A stretch of 64,000 nt of DNA from assembly GCA_933207985.1 (NCBI GenBank), contig OW240921.1, forward strand, positions 106,339,855 to 106,403,854, given 5' to 3'. A program made the position numbers and the translations under genes. The notes under the pieces are model-generated. The model did no database searches. It was not told the DNA's origin and saw only the letters and a list, made by a program, of their open reading frames with translations. The number at the start of each line of letters is the position of its first letter. The stretch's first letter is position 1. Positions 29,499 to 41,358 of this stretch are shown in pieces. This DNA is from Pelobates cultripes (lineage: Eukaryota; Chordata; Amphibia; Anura; Pelobatidae).

Positions 29499-29662
29499 GT
29501 CTACTCAATAAAGAGAGAAATGCAGGGAATTGAGATGGGAATTACAAACTTTAGGCCAAACAAGTGCAGCTGAATGGGAGAATTTTTCCAACTCGGCTAC
29601 TTTGGTCTTAAGTTTAAAATTACCATCTCAATTCCTTGTAATTCTCTCTTTATTGAGTAGAC
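29499..29662. mobile_element. Inverted-repeat miniature element
   Basis: Terminal inverted repeats of about 40 bp starting GTCTACTCAATAAAGAGAGA and ending TCTCTCTTTATTGAGTAGAC, each continuing into an AATTGAGATGG-type block. 164 bp in total, non-coding. Superfamily and target duplication not determined. Confidence 0.82.
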
Positions 29663-30162
29663 CCTGTCATCTGTACTATGATAAGTAGGCAGAGATTAAT
29701 TATGTGGGTTTGAGGCAGTGGGTGTGGTACATTTTCAAGGTAGTACTTGATAGGTGTGCTGCGAAGTGTCCCTGGATTTTTTTTTCAAACGTTGGCAAAT
29801 ATAAATGTGCTTATTTAAATGTATCAGTGCACTAGAGGGCTTGGCGTATCAATTCATGGGGACCAGTCAAATAACTGAGAATTCCTGGATGCTATTTCTT
29901 TAGCAGTGTTTAACTAACATTCAACATTGGAAGTACCATTTATTGCCACTGCTATTAAAAATACATTAAAGTGAATTCTGAATTTTTGTACTTTATTTAA
30001 AGTCTATTAAGTAATGCTTATTATAAAGGTTATCATTTAAGCTTACCTTAGGTAGGTTCAGTTGTTGCTATCATACTCAATCCCATCTGTACTGCAGAAC
30101 TTGTGCTAAAATCTAGGCTTGGAGACGTGTAATGTCACTCTATAGAAGTTTGACTGTATTTG

Positions 30163-30664
30163 TTAAAGGACCACTCTAGGCACCCAGACCACTTCAGTTT
30201 AATGAAGTGGTCTGGGTGCCAGGTCCTTCTAGGGTTAACCCATTTTTTCATAATTATAGCAGTTTCAGAGAAACTGCTATAATTATGAATGGGTTAAGCC
30301 TTCCCCCTAATCCTCTAGTGGCTGTCTCATTGACAGCCACTAGAGGCGCTTGCGTGCTTCTCACTGTGAAAATCACAGTGAGAGCACGCCAGCGTCCATA
30401 GGAAAGCATTGTAAATGCTTTCCTATGAGACCGGCTGAATGCGCGCGCAGCTCTTGCCGCGCGTGCGCAGTCAGCCGGCGGGGCGTAATGGAGGCGGAGA
30501 GGAAGAGGAGAGCTCTCCGCCCAGCGCTGGAAAAAGGTAAGTTTAAACACCTTTCCCCCTTCCAGAGCCGGGCGGGACGGGGTCCCTGAGGGTGGGGGCA
30601 CCCTCAGGGCACTATAGTGCCAGGAAAATGAGTATGTTTTCCTGGCACTATAGTGGTCCTTTAA
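30163..30664. mobile_element. TTAA miniature element (AAAGGACCACT family)
   Basis: Bounded by TTAA at 30163-30166 and 30661-30664. It starts AAAGGACCACTCTAGGCACC and ends TGGCACTATAGTGGTCCT. It is the same family as 18956 and 36929 and contains several internal palindromes (e.g. TAATTATAGCAGTTTC with GAAACTGCTATAATTA). The TTAA target suggests piggyBac-like mobilisation. Confidence 0.88.
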
Positions 30665-33314
30665 TATGTTATGTGGGGATCATTTAATAAGCTCTGAATC
30701 TGCACCCAGAATTTGCATAAGTCTGTGACAGGTAAAGATCCAGGTGCAATTTTTATTGTAGGAAATTTTGGCAATGTCCCCAAATTTAAAAATGGAATCT
30801 GCTCCAATTTAGGCATACTAAAACTTACCAAATTTCAATGTACTTTAACTATAGATCAGTAGAAAATCACGTACTTGCAATTGTTCATTTGGGGCATTGT
30901 ATCTGACTGTCTGATTAAATAGCTAAACTCCCAAAGTATACAACAACCAAGTAAGTATGCATAACTGCTGGTTGCTTAAATGTTTAGTGTGCGCAGTATT
31001 ATAATAAATAAAAATTAAATACATAATTACTCATAAAAGGGGGACTGGACCAGAACTGACTCCTTCCTTACAATTACTTCTCTAGCCTTGTGTGCAGGAG
31101 GCCAGGGGTTACAAATTATGCCAGAGTCTAGGGGGGCAACAAAACTGTACAGGTGTCTTCAGAGCCACCCATTAAGTAGAGGGTCAGTGCAATGCTCCTG
31201 CATTCCCTCACACCCCTAAATAATATAGAGTGGCTTATCATGTATTTGCCTATGGACACATTCACCCATCTTGTGCTGTGGGAAGGGGCTTACAATTATG
31301 ATTTAAAAGGTTCTGCTAATAACAAATGGGGCACTTTTGAAAAAACCTTGAGACTGGTTGGATTGGCACTGTTAGTACCATAGGAATGGCAATCCCTGGC
31401 ACACTTCGTGTTAAGTCAAGGGGAACTGAGCACCCACTGGCACAATCATAGAGTAATGATTGGGGAATGATGGAGGTATATATGGCCCAATAAAATAAGG
31501 ACCCCCAGTGCATTTTTTATAGAATGTAGAGGGGTTAGACAAGTATAGACATTACATGATATTATCCTCTCCCTATTGCACATCAGAAAAAAGGTGTGAA
31601 ACCAAGAATTACTTAGTGGCTACTGGGGAAATCCCTTAATAGTTGTTAACTTGTGACCCAGTGCGCACTGAGTGAGGGTCGGGATTAAGAAGGAACATAG
31701 GGATGCCTCTCATCACTCTACCCTATGGACAGCAGATAGGTAATATGACGGTTAATATAATGGTATTAGGGAACATAGCAACCAATTCTGGTCAAACAAC
31801 TGGCTAGGTAACCTTATATTCAGTATTTACATTTTTGTATAATGCCACCATCTTCCAATGCCTTGCCTCTAGCGAAGTGATTTCCAACTCATTCCTGCTT
31901 GGAATATCTATTATGGACCCCTCTCCTTCTCCTTTCCTATTCCATCTTCCCTAAGAAGGTCTAATCTCTTGTTACACCTCGCCAACTATCTCATTCACAT
32001 TTAAATTATAACTGTATATATCTACACACACATAGAGCCAAATAATCCTTCCATCTCAAAACTGCATACACATAGTCATGGCCATCAGCTGTAAAGACTT
32101 AAATTATAAAAGACGTTTAATTCTGGAAAACCCAGCAGCTGTGCCCATGTGCCCCTCAGGCATAACAAGAGAACCTGCTTCCAGGCACTTTATAACTATA
32201 TTTTATTGATCCTGACAGTTCCAGTCGACTTAGAGATGGAATTCCTCACAATCGCCAAATATAATCTTCTTTCACAAATCTGTTTTTTTTCCCCTTCGAC
32301 TTAGCATGACTGTTCTAAATAGTCAGTCGCACTCCGCTGATCAAAAGGAAAATTACATATTTATTGTACAGGAGGTGTTTTCAAACCTTTTTTTTCCCAC
32401 AGCATCTCTGGCTAGCCAAGGATTTAATAAAAAATGAATATTTTTTTATGCTGGACTTATACAATATGGTAGTTATCATTTTTAATATTTGTCTACAAAA
32501 TGTCCTAATCATTGTTTGCTCAGCAGACTGTTCCTTTATTTAAACGTGATGTCAAGTAAGGTGACTAAACAAGGTGACTGTTTTTGTTTTTTTTCTACAT
32601 TTCTGTATTATATTTAGCTTTGGGTAAATAGAGGTGTGTGTTTGTTTGTGTGTGCGTGTTTGTGTCATAGTATTGACCTGTGTTGTGTACCAAACATGGC
32701 TGCACATGTGGACCATAAGAGAACTGCACAATGCATTAAAGGAAAACTGGGACTTTTTTGATTTGAGCATATTACCTGCATAACAAATATAAATCATAGA
32801 AACAGTAAATATCAAAAAGCTGCTTACTAAATTAAAATGAAAATGTTCTCTCTTTCATGGAGATTATTAACGGAGCCCCCTATCTCATCATCTGCGATCT
32901 TTCATTGAATTTTATATAGGAAATACCAGTTTATTCAGTAGGGTAATACCACCCATGGAATATTATGGCAGTACACCATTTTGTATAAACACACAGATAT
33001 CCTACATAAATATTCTGGTGCCTTCACACACACACTGACAGTATACACAATTGTAGTGCTAAAATTTGGACACAGGATGTTGTTCACTTGTGTCCTTTTA
33101 ACATCCGGTAAACTATATATCTGTAGTATATATCCTAATTGGTTTAATGCCATAGTCCTATAAGAAGCAAGATTACAAGATAGACAACAAGGAGGACGTA
33201 TCAGAAAGCGCCCCCCCCTGTGCTCGCTTCTTAGTACACCCACCCATATTGCTTCATCATATACACGAGAGGAGGGCATTAGCAATAGCAAATATCTGCC
33301 TTGTAACCTTGTGA
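30665..33314. other. Intergenic, no gene recognised
   Basis: No exons or transposon termini recognised. A TG-rich stretch lies at 32632-32665. Confidence 0.5.
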
Positions 33315-33445
33315 GTAATAGGGGCAGTAGTGGGCACAGGGGGTAATAGGGGCTGTAATGTGCACAGGGGGTAAAAGGGGCTGCAGTGGGCACAGGTGGT
33401 AACAGGGGCTTTATTGTTTGCAGAGGATAATAGGAGCTATAATGA
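33315..33445. repeat. G-rich tandem repeat, about 33-bp unit, four copies
   Basis: Copies of GTAATAGGGGC-GTA-TG-GCACAGGGG with small changes. Confidence 0.8.
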
Positions 33446-33850
33446 CCAGGGAGGGAGAACACAAGCTGCCAAGTCTTGAGCTACTTGAAGAAAAGCTGGC
33501 AGGCTTAACGTCATATAAGTTTGGGGGGGATGGGGAGCATGGAATGATGTAGCATAGTAATAATCAGTCACATACATCCATAGACATAGGAGCCAACATT
33601 CCAGGAATGGTCTAATGTAGACCTATTGCAGGGGAACTTTCCTCCACCACAGGTTAAGCCCTTGGCATAATGATTATGTGTTGCAAAGATATTTGTATAT
33701 GTAGTAGAAAACCAGACCAGATGTAAGTAAATAGGTTACGGACCAAACTGAAGTTGGTATCATGGCAATCATTTAAACAGGACAACAGGGCTTCCCAAGA
33801 CCTTAGCACAGCAGGACCAGGACACACCCATGCCGGCACACAAAAGATGC

Positions 33851-34608
33851 ATAGTAAAGATAACAGACAGGAGGTGTTAAGATTATATATATACATACGA
33901 TACAGATGTTGTTCCTAGTATATAAATCTATAAGTACAAAGCAAGAAACAGATCATGGTGCAATACAGTTGATGTTATTGAAGAGAGTACAAATGGGCAA
34001 AAGTGCACACTCACACTTTTTAGAGCTGTCTCAGCTCTATTATGAAGGCCTGGACAGAATAATCCCCGTCTATGGATATAAGTGGAGGGTCTTTGGAGCT
34101 TGTTTTCAGGATGAGGTAGGTATATGTGAAAAAAGACAAAATAGGAAATCCAATGGCATAGTATATACAAACAATTGGTATTGACGGAGGAAAATATCCT
34201 ACTCACGTCACCCAGAGCAATGTCCTGCTCTGGTATGAAGAACTTGAGGTGGAACAAACCCTACCTAGGGATATATGCTGGAACCGGAAGGGTGATGAGG
34301 GCTGTATGAAGGATGTACTCCACAGGTGATGTTGTATAAAATAGTACGTTTATTAAGTAAAAAGTAGGAAACAACAGCTCTATGAGTAAAAACAAATATC
34401 AAACAAACTGTGGGTAAAATAAGTCCTCACTTAACGCATTTCACCAGAGGCTTTTTCAAAAGTGGACTTTTGCCCATTTGTACTCCCTTCAATAACATCA
34501 ACTGTAGAGCACCATAATCTGTTTCTTGCTTTGTACTTATAGATTTATATACTAGGAACAACATATAATATTAAGTGCTGATCACCTCATGTCTGTTATC
34601 TTTACTAT
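33851..34608. mobile_element. Foldback element with about 150-bp arms
   Basis: 33851-34014 is the reverse complement of 34458-34608. Shared blocks: ATAGTAAAGATAACAGACA, CTAGTATATAAATCTATAAG, TACAAAGCAAGAAACAGAT and GTACAAATGGGCAAAAGT. Inside the right arm, 34434-34456 reads on the minus strand as a GCCTC-TGGTGAAATGCG motif similar to the ends of the Penelope-like element at 36230-39245, so it may be a remnant of such an element. Confidence 0.8.
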
Positions 34609-36229
34609 CCACTTCACAAGGGTGGAGAGAACCCCTTGTTGGTGATTTGCTGCTAATTGTAGATATTGAACACTTATACTCACCAGTTTTTCCTCACAAA
34701 AGGTGCAGACACCTACTCCATCTGCCTTAAAAAAACAAGAAATAACACCATAGTGGGGCAACATGGCTTGCCAACAAAGGAAACCAGGAAACAAAACAAC
34801 ACATTAGGTTGTGGTACAGTGGAGTGGCACATGTACATTATGGTCAATTATATCAATAACCAGGAAAATAAATATAAGTTATCAGGGAGGGAGATTTTGT
34901 TCATAGTAACAGCAGTATACAGTGTAATAACAGACAAAAAAAATATCTTAGGTGAGTCTTACACTAAAAATTCTTTGAGCTTAAAATGCAAAACCTCCAA
35001 TGAGACAGAGAGGGATATTTTTCTAATACAGGGATCATTTCTTATACATTTAACATTGCAGGATTAACCTGCCTCTGGTGGCTGCCAATATGATAGCAAT
35101 TAGAAACGTTTCCGTGAAATAGCAAAAGTGAAGCTCTGCTATTTTAATCAGCACAGCATTTTGCCGCAAATGCCTTCGGAAAAAATTAGATTGGCTGAGA
35201 TCATCGATCTTGATGATCTTAGCCAAAGAGGCAGTACTTGAGCATAGAGAATGGCGTGGTGAGGAAAAAAAGGCGACTAGAGCACTATAGTGTTAGTAAT
35301 AATATTTGTATTCCTAATGCTATAGTGTTCCTTTAATTTATCATAGGAATAATATATTGGGTGCTGACTTTTTGGGTGACTTTTTACTACTTTTTCTTTT
35401 CCATTTCCTTACAGATAAAATTATTTCCTATACGGTGTTTTACAGGTTAACTTATAGTGTCATAAATTCCAGGACTGCAAGGTCGCTGCATTAACTGCCA
35501 TGAATATCTCCTATTACAGTCATCCCAGAGGCAGTGGGGATATCACGTGCATTCCATTGACAGTACCGAACAGCAAGGGAGCAGTACAAGCAAAGATATC
35601 TCTGCTACCCAATTTGCCAACATAGATACCCTCTCTTAGTTCTGCCCTTCATGTTCTATAGTGCAGATATGAAACTATATTGCAAGAAGGCTTCTGATTT
35701 TCAGTGAAAACGGCACCCAACTTAATAAACTACTGCTTCTCTGACACATCATTTGGCCTTTGATTTCTACAATGCAGTTGAGACTTCCAATAAACAGTCA
35801 CATCCAACTTGTCTTCTTCAAATTTTTTGATAGACTTATTAAAGCTGTGACACGATTACCAAAAACATGACACAATTAGGCAATACAACATAAAAAAGCA
35901 AAAACGTCCACGCTATCACAAAGTTAGAGTGTTTAAATATGATAAAGTGCAAATAAATATAGTAAAACACTCAACTTCCCTTCTAGCAATGTAGTTACCC
36001 GAAGATCTCCTCAAATCTTCATTCAGTCCAAATACATTATATAGAGTTTGTCCAGCCAGGGGAGAAAAAAATAATGCAACATAGTGGAACACTGTGTAAC
36101 TAAGTTTAGTGTATATTAAGTGCCAATTGGCCACTCACACTTTGGAGACAAATAAAGAGGCTACAGAAATCAATAGATGTGTATATTCTCAATTTCTTGA
36201 TTTTATTGATGTCTTGAGGTCTTATTCAT
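34609..36229. other. Intergenic, mostly unassigned
   Basis: A short end of a TTAA-type miniature element is seen at about 35275-35336 (CTATAGTGTTCCTTTAA). Otherwise nothing recognised. Confidence 0.45.
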
Positions 36230-36361
36230 GAAAAATAGATAAAGTGCAACAAACTCAGATGACTATATAAGTAAAGTGCATCATGCAAAATGTATTTAGT
36301 TACACAGAAGTAAATAACAGCAGATGAAACTGGCATCAAGAGATTCAAAAGTCAAGTCCTA

Positions 36362-36398
36362 CGCATTTCATCCCTATCCCGGTCAAGGACTTCCTCAG
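36362..36398 (-). ncRNA. Hammerhead-ribozyme-like core, window-left arm
   Basis: On the minus strand: CTGAGGA (36392-36398), a potential stem, then GAAA (36366-36369) and TGCGT. The hammerhead core is CUGANGA...GAAA, and position 7 may be any base. Penelope-like elements are known to carry minimal hammerheads in their terminal repeats. One extra A after the first box and mismatches in stem II make activity uncertain. Confidence 0.45.
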
Positions 36399-36928
36399 GG
36401 ACTGGTTCTCAATTGAAGTTAAAAACACAGTGCATAAAAAACTCCCCTCCATCCTTCATATATACACCCCACAATCTGTCCAAGTTTTCTTCCTGTAGGT
36501 TCCTTCATTCTTCTCCGGCTGATTTTGATCTTTTCTTTAATTACTTCCTGATTCTATCCGTTTGACGTCATCGTGTCCTGTGGGCGTTTCACCACTGTCG
36601 TTTGTTTCACCTGAGTCTTCCAGGGACGCATACGTTTCACCATGCATTCCATTTCAATGGAGTCCGATATAGTAATAAGAAGTTCTTTGAAATAGATGGA
36701 TAGATGGGCGGAACATATTGGAAAGGGGGAGGGAGGAAAGGGTTAATGGCTATTTTTATACATGAGAAATGCTTCATTAGACACAAATTTGCTTATTAAT
36801 GAAACAATAATGTTAGGGATAAATTAATGTAGTAACTAAATGCTTATATTCACTATTCAGTGGAAGGAAAAACATTTTTTTTAACATTTTTAAAATATAT
36901 ATTTTATTGGTTGTATGAGAACACTAAT

Positions 36929-37506
36929 TTAAAGGACCACTATAGTGCCAGGAAAACATACTCGTTTTCCTGGCACTCTAGTGCCCTGAGGGTGCCCCCA
37001 CCCTCAGGGACCCCCTCCCGCCCGGCTCTGGAAGGGGGAAAGGGGTAAAAACTTACCTTTTTCCAGCGCTGGGAGGGCAGCTCTCCTCCTCCGATCCTTC
37101 TCCTCTCCTCCCCGTCGGCTGAATGCGCACGCGCGGCAAGAGCTGCGCGCGCATTCAGCCGGTCGCATAGGAAAGCATTCAAAATGCTTTCCTATGGACG
37201 CTGGCGTGCTCTCACTGTGAAAATCACAGTGAGAAGCACACAAGCGCATCTAGCGGCTGTCAATGAGACAGCCGCTAGAGGCTTTGGGGGAAGGCTTAAC
37301 CCATTCATAAACATAGCAGTTTCTCTGAAACTGCTATGTTTATAAAAGAATGGGTTAACCCTAGCTGGACCTGGCACCCAGACCACTTCATTAACCCCTT
37401 AAGGACCAAACTTCTGGAATAAAAGGGAATCATGACATGTCACACATGTCATGTGTCCTTAAGGGGTTAAGCTGAAGTGGTCTGGGTGCCTAGAGTGGTC
37501 CTTTAA
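36929..37506. mobile_element. TTAA miniature element inside the Penelope-like element
   Basis: Bounded by TTAA at 36929-36932 and 37503-37506; inverted in orientation relative to the copy at 30163-30664. It starts AAAGGACCACTATAGTGCC and ends GGTGCCTAGAGTGGTCCT. It is interrupted by an 80-bp insertion at 37391-37470. Confidence 0.88.
37391..37470. mobile_element. 72-bp miniature TTAA element (CCCCTTAAGGAC family)
   Basis: TTAA at 37391-37394 and 37467-37470 flank a 72-bp core with 12-bp inverted ends (CCCCTTAAGGAC / GTCCTTAAGGGG) and an internal perfect palindrome (CATGACATGT-CAC-ACATGTCATG). It is inserted exactly at a TTAA of the host miniature element, between CACTTCA and GCTGAAGTGG. Other copies: 45018-45097 and 55531-55610. 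Confidence 0.9.
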
Positions 37507-37699
37507 AACAAATCTAAAATGTTTTTCAAAAAATCCCATACACAATTGTTTCATACATATGACTCATATACAAGGAAATCATAAAATGACATGCAAGGAG
37601 ATAAAAGCTTAAACAAAAAATAAAAAGGCTTCAACAAGAAAAGGGAAGGGAAAGAAGAAAGAAAAATAACTATTCTAAAAAGCACCAAAGATCTACATC

Positions 37700-38208
37700 T
37701 ACATTAAGTCCCCCTGGGTGAAGGGTTTTTAATGTGTTTATCCAATAAGTTTCACGTTGTGCTCGTTTTTTAATTATATTTCCACCTCTCCAGTAATTTT
37801 CTATTTTGTCCAGACCCACATAATAAAAATCTTTCCAACTGAGTTCAGTGCATGTATTACAGTGGATGGGAACTATATGGTTTTTTTTAAAACATGTTTC
37901 TAATGTTTTTTTTTTGTTCTAAAATACGTTCTTTTAACTTTCTGCTAGTTCAGCCCACATACTGCTTCCCACAGGGACATTGGAGTAAATATATCATGTT
38001 TTTCCTTTTGCAATTAATGTTTGATTTAATAGTAAATTCCTTCCCTGTGACTGTACTTTAAAAAAAAAATTGTTCTCAATAATCTTTGTATCATACAAGC
38101 CTTACATTTATTGCACGAATTGAAACCTTTGCTTCCACTAGTTAAAGTGCTTTTACGTGTGTTTTTCAAAGTGTAACTGAGAGCCAGCATACTTTTTAGG
38201 TTCCTCAC
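37700..38208 (-). pseudogene. Penelope-like GIY-YIG endonuclease remnant
   Basis: The minus strand near 37990-37890 reads IYLLQCPCGKQYVG-stop-TSRKLKERILEQ, the GIY-YIG core of Penelope endonucleases (Tyr...CPCG-YVG, then the Arg of TSRKLKERI). Upstream, 38208-38026 holds a Cys-rich linker (CNKCKACMI). Several in-frame stops are present. Confidence 0.8.
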
Positions 38209-38457
38209 TTTAAAAAAAAATCATAGGTGCCCTTTTTGGGAGTACTTTACCTAAAATTGGGTCCCTTAAAAAAATACCCCAATGTTTATTTAGGATTTTT
38301 ATAATTTTATGATGCTGTGTGTCATATTGGGTAATAAAAGCGTATTTCTAGCTATCTTTTTGTTCTTTATCCTTTTTCCTTCTTTTTATTAACTCTTTCC
38401 TGTTTAGTTCTCCAATTCTTTTTGATTCTATTTCTGAAACCTTTTTTTCATTTTTTT

Positions 38458-38930
38458 TTACATCAATTTATTGCACAAATGTTTTGCCTGATCTTGATAG
38501 TCGGTGTCTTTAGAGCAATTTCTTCTGATACGAATCAGTTGACTCTTGAGTATAGAGTTCAGCGAATTCTCCTGGTGGCAACTTTTATTGTGTATGAAGC
38601 TATTCCCTTCAGTTTCTTTGAAATAGCATTTTGGATGAACCTCACCACCCTCAATGTAGAATATGATGTCCAAAAAATTAATATATCTAGTGTATGAGTG
38701 AATTTCAAACCATAATGGTTAATATTAATATATCCTAAAAGTTTTCCCAGCTCACTTTGAGTTCCTATCCAGATTAACAATATATAATCCATAAATTGTT
38801 TCCAGAGGACCAGGTTTGCAGCCCAGCCTCCACATGGAGTTGGCTTCCTAATCTCTCATGTATATATTTTGGCATAGCTGGGAGCAAACATGGTCCCCAT
38901 GGTTGTACCTGTTTGTTATAGGTAGAAAAC
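38458..38930 (-). pseudogene. Penelope-like reverse transcriptase remnant
   Basis: The minus strand shows TTMGTMFAPSYAKIYM near 38905-38860 and DYILLIWIGTQSELGKLLGY near 38790-38730 (a decayed Y-DD box). LIRIRRNCSKDTDYQDQA (about 38540-38480) is the conserved C-terminal RT segment of Penelope elements. The pieces lie in different frames with stops. Confidence 0.82.
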
Positions 38931-39074
38931 ATCCTTAAACAGAAAATAATTATGGTGTAAAATAAAGTGTATACCATCCAATAACAATTCTCTTAAAGTG
39001 CTTGATGTGCAAGATTCTTCCCTTTTGAGGGTTTTTTATGCACTCTGTTTTTAACTTCCATTGAGAAACAGTCC

Positions 39075-39107
39075 CTGAGGAAGTCCCTGACATGGATGAA
39101 ACGCGTA
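39075..39107 (+). ncRNA. Hammerhead-ribozyme-like core, window-right arm
   Basis: CTGAGGA at 39075-39081 and GAAA at 39098-39101 followed by CGCGTAGG, with a short potential stem between (AGTCC / GGAT, imperfect). It is the mirror copy of the motif at 36362-36398. Confidence 0.45.
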
Positions 39108-39245
39108 GGACTTGACTTTTGAATCTCTTAATGCCAGTTTCATCTGCTGTTATTTACTTCTTTGTTTATTAAATACATTTTGCATTATGCACTTTATTTT
39201 GTTTAGTCATCTGATTTGGTTGCACTTTATACTTCATTAAAGCTC

Positions 39246-39478
39246 ATTGCCACGCATGTGCATTAGGTCTCCCCCGCCGGCTTATGTCGGTGAGGGCAGA
39301 GTATGGGCAGAGCCTGATTCAGTGCCAATTGACATTGGCACTTTATTCAGGTAAGTGTCTAAAGGGGTTTTAATCGCATTAGTGCTGTGGGTCTGGTGGC
39401 GAGGGAGGGCGGCACTATAGGAACCAATAGTGCAAGGAAAACGGCTTTGTTTTCCTGGCACTATAGAATCCCTTTAAG
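39246..39478. repeat. Partial TTAA miniature element
   Basis: The distal end TTTTCCTGGCACTATAGAAT then CCCTTTAA resembles the right ends at 19420 and 30664. The left end is lost against the Penelope-like element. Confidence 0.55.
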
Positions 39479-40129
39479 TTAGATTTCTAGTTGTTGTAGA
39501 GCATTTGAGTTGTGCTATTATAACTGTGGATACTTTGAGGCCAACACGTTTCCACAATATAACAGTGTCAGCTGGTGAGACTTGGATCATCATGCAATGC
39601 ACTTGTTGTTAACATAAACCTATCAATGGCCAGTGTGTGCAGAACTTTAAGAACAGCGATCGTCAGCAACTGTAGCTGAAGTATCATGCCAAAAATATTC
39701 ATGTTTCCAGATATCTGATATTGTATGGATTAAGATTTATGCTTTCCAAGACTTTGTTTTGTCTGGTCCTGTAGTTTTAGAAGCAGCACGTGAAATGATA
39801 CTGTATCTTTCTGTTGTGGTTCTCACTCTAATGAAACCAGACAGACATTTGGGAGCCTGAACTCTATCCAAATGCCTTGATTTGTATTAAAGACAAAACT
39901 CACTTGGAGAGTAATTTCCAATGTCGGGAACAATGTCCAATATTGAGATGTATGAGGGTTGCTGCTGCTTTAGTGACAAAACATTCTTTATACAGATACT
40001 TTGAAAATGTGTCATGTATTTACGTTAAAGGGACACCCCAGAACTTAAAACACTTCAGCTTGCTGACAGTAGCTGGCACTCCAGAGACAGGCGCGTGGCC
40101 TGGGCGCATGGTCGCAAGCTGACTGGCAG

Positions 40130-40920
40130 GAGGGGAGAGCTGTGCTGCAGGAGAGGGGGGAGAGAGACACAAATGGAGGAGCTGCAGGGGAGGGGGAAGA
40201 TAGACAAATAAAGGGGCTGCAGGAGGGGTGGAGACAAATTAAGGTGCTCTAGGGGAGGGGGAGAGAGAAACATGGATGGCTGGAGAGGAGAGAGAGACAA
40301 ATTGAGGGGCTGCAGGGGAGGGGGGAGAGAGACACATTAAGGGACTGGAGGGGAGGGGAAAGAGAGACACATGGAATGGCTTGTGGATGGACAGAGACCC
40401 TTAGGGAATATTGAGACACAAGGAGGGGCTCTGAGGAGAAACTTGGAGTGCAATTAAACACATAGAGGGGCTGGGGTGAAAGGAGACACTTGGAGAGGCC
40501 TGGAGGGAATGAGACACATGGGTGAGCATGGGGGAAGGAATGAGACACATGAAGGGACTGGGTGGGAGGAATTATGACACTTGAGGGGATGAGACTCATT
40601 GAGGGGTTTGGGTGGAAAATAATGCACATTGAGGGCTGGGGGAGGAAATTAGACACCTGGAGAGAATGAGACACTTGGGGGAAATGAGTAGATAGAGGGT
40701 CTGGGGGGGAATGAAACACTTGGGGGGGATGAGACACATGGAGAGACCTAGGTGGAATGAGACACATGGAGGGGCTATGGGGAGGAAATGAGACACTTGG
40801 GGTGGAATGAGATACATGGAGGGGACCGAGGGGGGAGACACATGGAGGGACTTGGGGGGCAATCAGACACATGGAGGGGCATGGGGAGTGAAAAAGACTC
40901 ATGTAGGGTTGGGTGGGAGG
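40130..40920. repeat. G/A-rich minisatellite
   Basis: Irregular array of about 30-40-bp units built on GAGACACATGGAGGGGCTGG. It is the opposite-strand counterpart of the C/T-rich array at 21640-22470 (shared CCCCTCCATGT). The 217-residue minus-strand ORF (40902-40249) is Ser/Pro-rich repeat translation, not a gene. Confidence 0.88.
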
Positions 40921-40930
40921 AAATACGACT

Positions 40931-41070
40931 ATAGACTGTAAGCTCGTTTGAGCAGGGTCTTCTTCAACCTATCGTTCCCGTAAGTTTTCTTGTAATTGTC
41001 CTATTTACAGTTAAATCCCCCCTCTCATAATATTGTAAAGCTACGGAATCTGTTTAAGCTATATAAATGG
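40931..41070 (+). repeat. SINE-like repeat copy
   Basis: TGTAAGCTCGTTTGAGCAGG at the start and ACGGAATCTG then GCTATATAAATGG at the end, matching the framework of 26517-26670 but more diverged. Confidence 0.6.
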
Positions 41071-41358
41071 CTTGGAGGTTCTGGGAGGGGGAGAATAAGA
41101 CACATGGAGAGGCTAGGGAGGGTACAGGGAAATTTTTGCACGGGGGCCCCATGATTTCTCATTACGCCTCTGCTTGCTGAAATACTTTACGTGTGAAGAG
41201 TGTGTCCTATTTTTTTTTTTTTTTGCAAAAAGTGCAGATTTCAAAAGATATTGACACTTTTATAAATCAACCTGGTTACACCCCCTTGGCTTTCAGGCAG
41301 ACAATGGGTTATATTACTTCCTGGTTTGTTTAATTCAAGAGGCAGCAATTGCCCAGAG

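Larger units (their letters stand above)
36230..39245 (-). mobile_element. Penelope-like retroelement, degenerate, with inverted terminal repeats
   Basis: About 3 kb. Arms 36230-36465 and 39015-39245 are inverted copies (shared AGATTCAAAAGTCAAGTCCT, AGTAAATAACAGCAGATGAA, GACTTCCTCAGGGACTG). Between them, minus-strand frames show a Penelope-type reverse transcriptase and then a GIY-YIG endonuclease, the family's gene order. Inverted as well as direct terminal repeats are known for Penelope elements. Many stops make it inactive. A TTAA miniature element is inserted at 36929-37506. Confidence 0.85.

Noticed and set aside
40249..40902. 217-residue minus-strand ORF rich in Ser, Pro and His
   Set aside because: It is a translation of the G/A-rich minisatellite; composition follows the repeat and no domain is present.
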